35,260 nucleotides of DNA from Candidatus Jordarchaeum sp. LHC_1308 (GTDB lineage: Archaea; Asgardarchaeota; Jordiarchaeia; Jordiarchaeales; Freyrarchaeaceae), in contig JAHLWX010000011.1 in NCBI GenBank assembly GCA_019057675.1, positions 1 to 35,260 on the forward strand, given 5' to 3'. Position numbers and translations under genes: made by a program. Shown here in pieces: positions 19,973 through 27,867 of the stretch. The notes beneath the pieces were generated by a model. The model saw only the letters and a program-made list of their open reading frames with translations. It was not told where the DNA came from and did not search any database. Numbering within the stretch: the stretch's first letter is position 1; each line of letters starts with the position of its first letter.

Positions 19973-21937
19973 ATGGTTGAAAAAGAGAAAAAAGCAGAGG
20001 AGCCTGTCATTGGCGTCTACGTTTGCAAGTGCGGCGTTAACATCGGCGGCGTCATAGACACAGAAGCTGTGGCGGAGTACGCGAGTAAGCTGCCAAACGT
20101 TAAGGTGGCAAAGACGTATTCGTTCTTCTGTTCCGACCCTGGACAAAAGATGATAAAGGAAGATATTGAAACGCAGGGTATTAACAGAGTGGTCGTTGCA
20201 GCGTGTACACCCAAAATACACGAGCCAACATACAGGGCTTTACTGCAATCAGCAGGACTAAGCCCATATTTCCTTGAAATGGTGAATCTAAGAGAGCACT
20301 GCTCTTGGGTTCACATGACCGATCCACAAGCAGCAACTGAAAAGGCTAAGAAGCTTGTAGCTGCAGGTGTGGCGAGAGCTAGAGTGCTCGAAGATGTGCC
20401 CCAGAAGAGGTTACCTGTCAAACCTGCCGTCATGGTTATAGGTGGAGGTATTGCTGGAATAAGCGCCGCTCTGAGCGTTGCGAACCATGGAATAAAGGTT
20501 TACCTTGTAGAAAAGGAGGCGACTATTGGAGGACTGGCGGTTCGCTTAGACAGGACTTTTCCGACGGATGACTGCGCTATCTGAATACTGGCGCCGAAGA
20601 TGGTTGAGGCTGCTAAGCACCCAAACATCGAGATACTTTCCTACACGGAAGTGCTAGACGTTAAAGGGATACCGGGATCCTACACCGTGAAACTTCTTAA
20701 GAAGCCAAGATACGTTGATGAGAAAAAGTGCACCGGGTGCGGTAGCTGTACAGAGGTGTGCCCTGTAGCCGTGCCCGACGAGTTCAACTACGGTTTGGGC
20801 TACAGGAAGGCGATCCACATACCATTCCCTCAAGCTGTACCCAAGGTAGCCTTAATATCTATGGACGATTGTATTCAGTGTAAGTCTTGCCAAAAGGAGT
20901 GCAGAGCGGGAGCGATAGACTACGAGCAGAAGCCAGAGGAAATAGAGTTGACCGTTGGGAGCATAATAGTTGCAACAGGATTCGAGATCTACGATATATC
21001 TAAATATGGCGATTACGGCTATGGGCGGTTCGAAAACGTCATAACTCAAATAGAGCTGGAGAGAATGCTAAGCCCCACCGGACCTACAGGAGGAAAAGTC
21101 GTCAGGATATCAGACGGGAAACACCCGAGACGCATAGCGATGATACAGTGTGTTGGGTCAAGGGACGTGAAGAGAAACCCCTACTGCTCAGAGGTTTGCT
21201 GCATGGTGGCCATCAAGAACGCCAAAATCATAAAACAGGAAAGCCCTGACACCGAGGTGATCATATTCTACATGGATATCAGAGGAATAGACGAGGGACA
21301 TGAAGAGTACTACCTGGCGACACGCGAGTACGGAGTAGTGTTTGTGAGAGGAAGAGTGGCAGAGGTCATAGAGGATCCGGAAACTAAGAGCCTCAAGCTC
21401 CTCGTCGAGAACACGCTCACCGGAGAGTTGCTGGAAACAGAAGTAGACTTACTGGTGCTTTCAGCTGCCGTAGTACCATCTGAGGGAACAAAGAAAATAG
21501 CACAGATTCTGGGGCTGAATAGGATGCCAAGTGGCTTCCTAGCGCCACAACATGTTGCACTAAACCCGCAGGAAACGAAAAGTCCAGGGATATACATCTG
21601 CGGAGCAGCATTGGGACCGAAGAACATACCGTATGCTGTTTCAAGCGCCAGAGCTGCGGCAGCAGCGGCTACAGCATGGACGCTTTCAGGAGAAGTTGCG
21701 GTGGAAATGATGATTCCAGAAGTGAATAAAGAGCTTTGCGTTGGTTGCAGAAGATGCGAAAGAACGTGTCCCTTCGGAGCCATAAAGGTCGTGGACGGAA
21801 AAGCGGTAGTTAGTGAGGTGCAATGTAAGGGATGTGGTTCATGCGTCGCTTCATGCCCGGCTCATGCGTTAGACATGCGCTACTACAGAGACAAGCAAAT
21901 TATAGAGGAGATAAAGGCAGCAATCAAGGTTCATTAA
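19973..21937 (+). CDS. hdrA: CoB-CoM heterodisulfide reductase-like subunit A (HdrA), predicted selenoprotein: UGA at 20582-20584 read as Sec
   Basis: Two same-frame ORFs (19973-20584, 20600-21937) separated only by TGA: [27 protein letters not shown]; FAD motif VMVIGGGIAGISAALSVANHG; ferredoxin motifs CTGCGSCTEVCP, CIQCKSCQKEC, CVGCRRCERTCP, CKGCGSCVASCP. Confidence 0.88.
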
Positions 21938-21951
21938 GTAAAGGTGGTCTT

Positions 21952-21997
21952 AGCCTATGAATGCGCTGGCAAAAGCTTTAGCCCAGCGTGGGAGGCT
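21952..21997 (+). promoter_or_regulatory. Candidate SECIS element of hdrA (3'UTR)
   Basis: AGC / TGAA (21958-21961) / TGCGCTGG : loop CAAAAGCTTTAGC : CCAGCGTG / GGAG (21991-21994) / GCT; 8-bp helix, 13-nt loop with AAAA. Confidence 0.65.
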
Positions 21998-22075
21998 CTG
22001 GCTAGCGGCCAGATGACCTATTTATTCATCTTCCCTCTTTTTCGTCTGCCCGTAGATGCTTATTGAAGAGTAAAT

Positions 22076-22088
22076 GTTTTATAATACT
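22076..22088 (+). promoter_or_regulatory. Putative TATA-box promoter of vhuD
   Basis: tgttttataatac about 35-40 bp upstream of the vhuD ATG at 22120. Confidence 0.4.
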
Positions 22089-22119
22089 GTTTGAAACAGT
22101 CCACCGAGGTGCTGTTAGC

Positions 22120-22530
22120 ATGCCCACGCCAAGCTTCAACATAATATCTTTCTGTTGCTGGAAGTGAGGCTATGGTGCAAGCGACTTAACAGGGGTTTCT
22201 AGGGTTCAGTATGATCCTTCAGTGATAGTAGTGAGAGTCAAATGCACCGGCAGAGTCGATGTCAAACATATTCTGGAGGCTATAAGGCAGGGCGCTGACG
22301 GCGTCATGGTCGTCGGATGTCACCCCGGTGAGTGCGACTTTGGAGATGGAAACATGAAGGCACGCCAACGTGTTGAGTTCGCAAAAAAGGTGCTCGACAA
22401 GGTTGGCCTGGGAGGAGATAGAGTCAACATGTATAATGTTTCGGCAGCTGAAATCGGAAGATTCAGGGACGCTATAATGGATATGATTGAAAAGCTAAAG
22501 AAAATTGGTCCAAACCCGTTAAGGGGGTAA
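22120..22530 (+). CDS. vhuD: F420-non-reducing hydrogenase-associated iron-sulfur subunit D (VhuD/MvhD), predicted selenoprotein: UGA at 22165-22167 read as Sec
   Basis: MPTPSFNIISFCCWK-U-GYGASDLTGVSRVQYDPSVIVVRVKCTGRVDVKHILEAIRQGADGVMVVGCHPGECDFGDGN; aligns by eye with FCCNWC/U-SYGGAD of the MvhD/VhuD family; ORF track lists only 22222-22530. Confidence 0.88.
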
Positions 22531-22558
22531 CGAGTAATCGATTGGTAGGAGGATGTTT

Positions 22559-22605
22559 GGGATGAGCCTCAGGCCGAAAGTGAGTGTGCTTGAGGTGACT
22601 GGCCC
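22559..22605 (+). promoter_or_regulatory. Candidate SECIS element of vhuD (3'UTR)
   Basis: GGG / A-TGAG (22563-22566) / CCTCAGGC : loop CGAAAGTGAGTGT : GCTTGAGG / TGAC (22596-22599) / CCC; 8-bp helix and 13-nt loop as in the hdrA element. Confidence 0.65.
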
Positions 22606-22709
22606 TCGTAAGCGGTGGGCCAATTCAAAATTAAATGATAAAGTATCGCTTGTTAAGAACGAGACGAGGAGATTTGGAGGTGTTACGACTTTAGCTTTGA
22701 TCGCGGAGG

Positions 22710-24137
22710 GTGCCCGGCTTGAGTGAGCTTAGGAGAAGAGTTGATGCTATTACGGAGGCTGCGGACAGCTTTAGAGTGAGAGCGTTCTTCACAGGTGAAA
22801 AAGAAATATTAGAAGCAGGGAAGTTTTCTAAGGAAGAGTATGAAAGATACTTAGACTACTTGTTAGAGGATGAATTCAGGAGGCGACTTGTACTCGGAGT
22901 TATAAGAGAAGGAAATGGGCTAACAATAGATGAGATAGCTCATAGAGCAGAGTTTTCTAGACTTGAAGTGATTAGACACATTAATGCATTAAGATACGAG
23001 GAGCTGGCTGAGCGCAAGAGCGATGGGCTCGTAGTAGCCAAGAGGGAAGAACAACGGAAAGTGCCTTACGAAAAAATAAAATTCATTGTTGAAGGGGGAT
23101 TATGCACTGGGTGTGGTGGATGTATTGCTGCTTGCCCGGTCTACGCGATAAACTTCATCAACGAGAAGCCTGTAATAGATGAAGACAAATGTATAGGTTG
23201 TGGCATCTGCAACGTTCACTGCCCCAGAACATTCTTTCCTATAAGTTTGATCAGGGAAAGCCTGAAGGGTAGCCCTGTTGATGTAGAAACGGAGGGTGTG
23301 TCATTCTATAGACAAGCTTTTACTGCACAAACAGCCAAGGAAAAAGTTAAACAGGTTTGCCAAGACGGAGGAATAGTGACGTCAATTTTAGCATATCTTT
23401 TCGATAGAGGAATGATAGACTGTGCCATAGGCGTCAGGAAGGCGGATGAAGAATGGAGGACGCAGGCAGCCTTAGTCACCAATGTTGATGAGCTACTTGG
23501 AATTGCAGGCACCAAGTATACAGTGACCCCATCCATTTCCTTACTTGAGGAAGTTAAGAGGAGAGGTTTTAGGAGAGTTGCTGTCGTTGGAGTTCCCTGC
23601 CAGATTCACACTGTTAGAAAAGCCGAGGTTTATTCCTCCGAGCTATTATCATTTCTTGGAGAGATTGTGGTTTTAATAGGAATTTTCTGCATGGAAAACT
23701 TCGGGCATACCGCTCTTAGAGAAATAGTTGAAGGACGCCTCGGCGTTAAGCTTGAAGATGTCGCCAAATTCAACATAGAAAAGGGAAAATTCTATGTTCA
23801 CACCATGAGCGGAGAGGAAAGGTCAATACCAACTAAGGAGATAAGTGTATTGGCACGGCATGCATGCCACTATTGCCCTGACCTAACCAACGAGCTAGCA
23901 GATATATCTGTGGGATCTATAGGGTCTTCAAAGGGCTGGTCAACGGTACTGATAAGGACGAAACGAGGAGAAAAGATATTTGAGGAAGCAATGAAAGAAG
24001 GCTACTTGATTGCTAATTCGCTTCCAGACGCAGGCATGGAACTACTTCAAAAGCTGGCTAAGGGGAAGAGAAAGAGAAACCTTGAAGCGCTGAGCGAAAG
24101 AGCAAAGGAGGGTAAATACGCGACACTAATTGTTTAA
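22710..24137 (+). CDS. FrhB-like (coenzyme F420 hydrogenase/dehydrogenase beta family) Fe-S protein with N-terminal winged-HTH-like region
   Basis: CTGCGGCIAACPVY..CIGCGICNVHCPRTFF; DGGIVTSILAYLFDRGMIDCAIGVRK, VGVPCQIHTVRKAE; LTIDEIAHRAEFSRLEVIRHINALRYEELAER resembles a wHTH. Confidence 0.82.
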   Translation: MPGLSELRRRVDAITEAADSFRVRAFFTGEKEILEAGKFSKEEYERYLDYLLEDEFRRRLVLGVIREGNGLTIDEIAHRAEFSRLEVIRHINALRYEELAERKSDGLVVAKREEQRKVPYEKIKFIVEGGLCTGCGGCIAACPVYAINFINEKPVIDEDKCIGCGICNVHCPRTFFPISLIRESLKGSPVDVETEGVSFYRQAFTAQTAKEKVKQVCQDGGIVTSILAYLFDRGMIDCAIGVRKADEEWRTQAALVTNVDELLGIAGTKYTVTPSISLLEEVKRRGFRRVAVVGVPCQIHTVRKAEVYSSELLSFLGEIVVLIGIFCMENFGHTALREIVEGRLGVKLEDVAKFNIEKGKFYVHTMSGEERSIPTKEISVLARHACHYCPDLTNELADISVGSIGSSKGWSTVLIRTKRGEKIFEEAMKEGYLIANSLPDAGMELLQKLAKGKRKRNLEALSERAKEGKYATLIV

Positions 24138-24201
24138 ATTACCGTTTTTCTTCTTTTTTAGTTTCATAACAATAAATGAGCCATAAAAAGGTGGAGAGGA
24201 G

Positions 24202-25338
24202 CTATAGTCGCTTGACTATAACGTTCCCCTCGTTATCCTCTAATGTAACTTGGTAATTCTCGGCTTGCTCTTCATAGTCGAATGATATTTCTCCGCTGGG
24301 AGGTAGCTCATTTACACCTTGAATGAATGGTTTAACTTCAAATAGTTCCTCTTTGATGGCGCTTACGCGCACCGTTACTCCTCTTAGGAGATTGCTTGAT
24401 GCATTTTTGACAGTAATCGTCGTCTTTGATGCCCCCTTGTTCGCCGAAATGATAATTGAGTGAGGGTCTAAAGGTTTGGAGAGTGGTTTTAATTCTTTCA
24501 TTGATTCCTCGAAGATTTTTTCTTCAGTTTTCTTCTCTGTAACTACATTTATTGGGATTTGGAATTTTATGGATTCCCCGCTAGCCTTCACGCATTCAAC
24601 CTCGAGATACCATCTGGAGTATGCCCCAAAGATTAAGGACCAGTAGGTCACTTCAGGCGGTTCCCAAAGGTAGTTGTAGCTAGGCTCAGCGTACCCGGGT
24701 ATTCTTATGGTTACGAAGCCTGACCCTGGATTTCTCTCTTCGACAGAAAGAACTTTCTCTTTCGGCTGCCTTTTAACGTGAACGCAGATTGTTCTATACT
24801 GGGGACAGGCACATTGTATATTTGATTCGTGAATTAGGTTAACGATCATCGTTCTGACGTTTTGAGTGGAATAGTTCAGTTTGACTTCTTCTCCGGGTTT
24901 AAACGTATCCTTGTCCAGAGAGAATGACATGCCCTTTATGTTCATTGAAACTGGCGTCTCCTCAGCAGTTACTCTAGCTAGTAGTTTGATTGGCTTCTCA
25001 GATTGTATTCGCAATTCTTCTTCACGCGTCTTAGGTCTCTTCACGGAAAGTGAAGCTCTAAGAGTGTAGCTGACCTTGTCAGGTATTGAGGGGACGACGC
25101 GTCTGCTAATAATCAGGTCTCGTGACCGCACGTATTCACCCCTTTTTAATGTACCTTCGCAGAAAATATCGCTGCTCGCCACAGTGAGCTCGTTTCCACA
25201 GGGAAGTTTAGTGATAATGGAGATCCCGCCACCCCATATTTCCATATCTTCATTTATGTTGAAGACTGTCCTAGTTTTTAATGAGCCACCTACCTCTGTG
25301 AAGTCGTCCGAAGACAAGCTTATCGACATGGGCCACAA
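24202..25338 (-). CDS. Arrestin-fold-like protein with C-terminal beta-sandwich domain
   Basis: GEYVRSRDLIISRRVVPSIPDKVSYTLRASLSVKRP and SFSLDKDTFKPGEEVKLNYSTQNVRTMIVNLI resemble arrestin N/C domains. Confidence 0.55.
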   Translation of the reverse strand: MWPMSISLSSDDFTEVGGSLKTRTVFNINEDMEIWGGGISIITKLPCGNELTVASSDIFCEGTLKRGEYVRSRDLIISRRVVPSIPDKVSYTLRASLSVKRPKTREEELRIQSEKPIKLLARVTAEETPVSMNIKGMSFSLDKDTFKPGEEVKLNYSTQNVRTMIVNLIHESNIQCACPQYRTICVHVKRQPKEKVLSVEERNPGSGFVTIRIPGYAEPSYNYLWEPPEVTYWSLIFGAYSRWYLEVECVKASGESIKFQIPINVVTEKKTEEKIFEESMKELKPLSKPLDPHSIIISANKGASKTTITVKNASSNLLRGVTVRVSAIKEELFEVKPFIQGVNELPPSGEISFDYEEQAENYQVTLEDNEGNVIVKRL

Positions 25339-25365
25339 CCCAAGAAAGTTTTTACAGAAAGGATA

Positions 25366-26280
25366 TTATTTCTCGGTATGAGCGCGTACCACTAGATCCG
25401 CGAATACCTCCATGTCTTTTAGGAGAGCTTCCACTTTTTCCTCGTCTTCCTTCTCAAATTTGCCGCTTTTCATTATAAGGACAGCTATGATGTATTTGAA
25501 AAGATTCAGGACCAATTCTTTCTCGTCACTCTTGCTTTTTCCCGTGAATGCCGCTGAATCAGCCATGAAAAAGTTTTCCCTTAGATTATTACATGCGGTG
25601 ATGAAATCTCTTAGGTCAGCTCTAAGCTGCAACCCAGTGCTTACACCCTGTACATTGTGAACTATAACATTTCCAGCGGTATCACTTATAATTACCTTTG
25701 CAGGTATTTCCGCTAGTTGCTTCTGTGCATTCTCAAGGTGCTTCTGAAGCTCCTCGTAATGAGCCACCAAAATGTCTCTGAATAATTCAGCAAGCCTCTC
25801 CTGTTCATAAATGGAAGTCACATAATACTTTGCACCCCACTTGTCGAAGAGATCACTAAAGACGCGTTTAGCTTCGCTTAGGTTCTTCTCTAACAGTTCT
25901 TTGGCATAATCCTTAACGTCATACTTGTGGAAGAAAACATAGATCGTAGGCTTAACGCCTTCTTTCTTAAAGAAATCCAAAACTTTCTGGAAGTATTTTT
26001 TAGCTTCCCCAAACTTACCTGGGTCATGAAGATCTATCACTGAGATCAGAATATCTGTGCCAGCGAAAACTTTAGGATCCTCCAAGTATGATTCAATGTA
26101 TTGTTCTTGTCCACCGAAGTCGAAGAGGCTCACGTCAATCCCCAAAAAAGGGTGACGGCGTACCTCATACATCACGGTGGGAGCAATTCCCTTCGTTTCC
26201 TGAGGTTTCTTACCAGCGAAGGTCGTAAGATATATGCTTGTTTTTCCACTACCAGCCAATCCTATAAGCGAAATCTTCAT
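25366..26280 (-). CDS. Rag/Arf-like small GTPase with C-terminal roadblock/LC7-like region
   Basis: GLAGSGKTSIYL (G1), DFGGQEQYIESY (G3), HKYDVKD (G4-like); C-terminal VIISDTAGNVIVHNVQGVSTGLQLRADLRDFITA... Confidence 0.75.
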   Translation of the reverse strand: MKISLIGLAGSGKTSIYLTTFAGKKPQETKGIAPTVMYEVRRHPFLGIDVSLFDFGGQEQYIESYLEDPKVFAGTDILISVIDLHDPGKFGEAKKYFQKVLDFFKKEGVKPTIYVFFHKYDVKDYAKELLEKNLSEAKRVFSDLFDKWGAKYYVTSIYEQERLAELFRDILVAHYEELQKHLENAQKQLAEIPAKVIISDTAGNVIVHNVQGVSTGLQLRADLRDFITACNNLRENFFMADSAAFTGKSKSDEKELVLNLFKYIIAVLIMKSGKFEKEDEEKVEALLKDMEVFADLVVRAHTEK

Positions 26281-26340
26281 ATGGATCCCCTCCAGCTTCG
26301 GCTTACAAAAGAGGAAATACCAGCTTTAAACGTTTCCGTT

Positions 26341-27828
26341 TCACTCCTTTTTAAGCTCAGCTATTGTAATACGCTTCATCAGAATGGGGCCATGTTTAGT
26401 AGCAACTCTCACTAAATACTCTCTGTCGTTCAGCGCACGTGGATACTTGAACTCAAGTTCTTCTAATGGATGCCACATTTCAATGTCCGTCGCCCAAGCA
26501 TTCGTTTCAAACAATTCATCAACATGTGATATCCGCACGTTCACGTCATAAAGAATTTGTCCTGAAGTGTTTTGCAAAATCAGCAAAAGCTCCTGACCGT
26601 TGTTCGTCAACGTGTACTCCACAACTTTAACAGGAGATTTGCCGGTCAGCTTAATGCCTTCCACAGCCTCTTTCTCCAATGGAATTGGCCCTGCCTTCAG
26701 TTCTAATTCCGCCAATGGCACCCCTGGAACTCTAACGACGTAAGTCCGCCGTCTCTTAACAGTGTAAAGTTGAACCTTCTTAACTCTAGCTAAGTTCAGC
26801 ACGCTTGTAAGCCCTTGCCTGTCAAGCGGCTCGACTTCCAAGTAACCATTATCGGCAGCATTGTAAAGAAGTTCAAGGGCTATAGGGGACCTCACTAAAA
26901 CTGTTGAGTAACCCTCGGGAGAGCCGACACTACCAACAGATATATCCGCATCCTCAGATGTCAAATCTGAACAGAAGTAGCAACTTGACGCTCTATACTT
27001 GTCTAGCCTACTTAAAGGATAAGAGGCAACTTTATCTCCGTCATAGTAAACGCTGAATTTACCAGCGGAAATGCTCATTTTCGAAATAGACGCCAAAGGA
27101 ATTTTTTCTTCTTCCTCAAAGAACGTTCTTAAACCATCATAGGAAAACGAGTCCATGCAGAACAGACCTATCTTGAGAATATTTGCTCTCATCAAGAGGT
27201 GAAGCATTCCAGCCGGAAATCCTTGCATTTTCTTAACAGCAGATATATTGCACGGAGTGCCAACAAAAGCCAAGGAAGTCAATCCTTTCTTTATCGCATC
27301 AATTAAAGCCTTAACGGTGTAACTGTGCGAGTAAACGCTACCTGCGCCTTCTAGTATCTCCTCCTCAGTAGTAGCGACAACAGCTACAGGCTTCCATGGC
27401 TCCTCTTTACTCTTATGAGTCACCACGGCACCGTCAATCAATCCCTCCCTCAGAGCATACAGGAGCAAACCGGTAACCACGCCTCCATCTTGCCCGTGAA
27501 CAGCATCAATTTTACACTTAGCCTTGTATGCCGAAATAAAGTCGCCTATAAGGTCGTTTACGTGTGTTCTTGTTCTGGGGCATACGTTGTAGCATACTCC
27601 GCAAGCTGTGCACTTTCCCTTGAGCGTTGGTCGTCCGTCTACCATCTCCAAGGCATTTTCGGGGCATGAAGCTACGCAAGCTGTGCATTCTGTACATACC
27701 CCTGAAAGTATGACGTGGTTTTGAAGTCGAGCAAAGTTTTCGAATTTTCTTTCTTTTAGAGCGCGTTCCGGGTAAAAGTAGCTTACGTGCGTTTCTTCGT
27801 TAGGCGAAGACAAGCCCTCACCACCCAC
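26341..27828 (-). CDS. FrhB-like ferredoxin/F420 dehydrogenase beta-family protein with extra C-terminal domain shared with two neighbours
   Basis: CTECTACVASCPENA..CTACGVCYNVCPRT, DGGVVTGLLLYALREGLIDGAVV; C-terminal VRISHVDELFETNAWATDIEMWHPLEELEFKYPR. Confidence 0.8.
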   Translation of the reverse strand: MGGEGLSSPNEETHVSYFYPERALKERKFENFARLQNHVILSGVCTECTACVASCPENALEMVDGRPTLKGKCTACGVCYNVCPRTRTHVNDLIGDFISAYKAKCKIDAVHGQDGGVVTGLLLYALREGLIDGAVVTHKSKEEPWKPVAVVATTEEEILEGAGSVYSHSYTVKALIDAIKKGLTSLAFVGTPCNISAVKKMQGFPAGMLHLLMRANILKIGLFCMDSFSYDGLRTFFEEEEKIPLASISKMSISAGKFSVYYDGDKVASYPLSRLDKYRASSCYFCSDLTSEDADISVGSVGSPEGYSTVLVRSPIALELLYNAADNGYLEVEPLDRQGLTSVLNLARVKKVQLYTVKRRRTYVVRVPGVPLAELELKAGPIPLEKEAVEGIKLTGKSPVKVVEYTLTNNGQELLLILQNTSGQILYDVNVRISHVDELFETNAWATDIEMWHPLEELEFKYPRALNDREYLVRVATKHGPILMKRITIAELKKE

Positions 27829-27867
27829 TTTCCTTTAAGATAAAGAAGAGTCAGTTAAATATAAAAA

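Noticed and set aside
20582-20600. HdrA as a pseudogene or two separate genes
   Set aside because: Same frame on both sides, single TGA at the conserved Cys, no other lesions, and a second gene with the same pattern plus matching 3' UTR elements; Sec read-through is more parsimonious.
22600-22623. Hairpin TGGCCCTCG-TAAG-CGGTGGGCCA as an alternative vhuD SECIS or terminator
   Set aside because: Strong stem but lacks UGAN/NGAN or GAA/A features and competes with helix I of the better candidate; no T-run follows it.
22562-22726. 54-aa ORF (MSLRPKVSVLEVTGPRKRW...) overlapping the vhuD SECIS
   Set aside because: Short, overlaps the start of the FrhB-like gene, no recognisable motif, and its 5' part is explained by the hairpin. 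Not excluded; ribosome profiling would decide.
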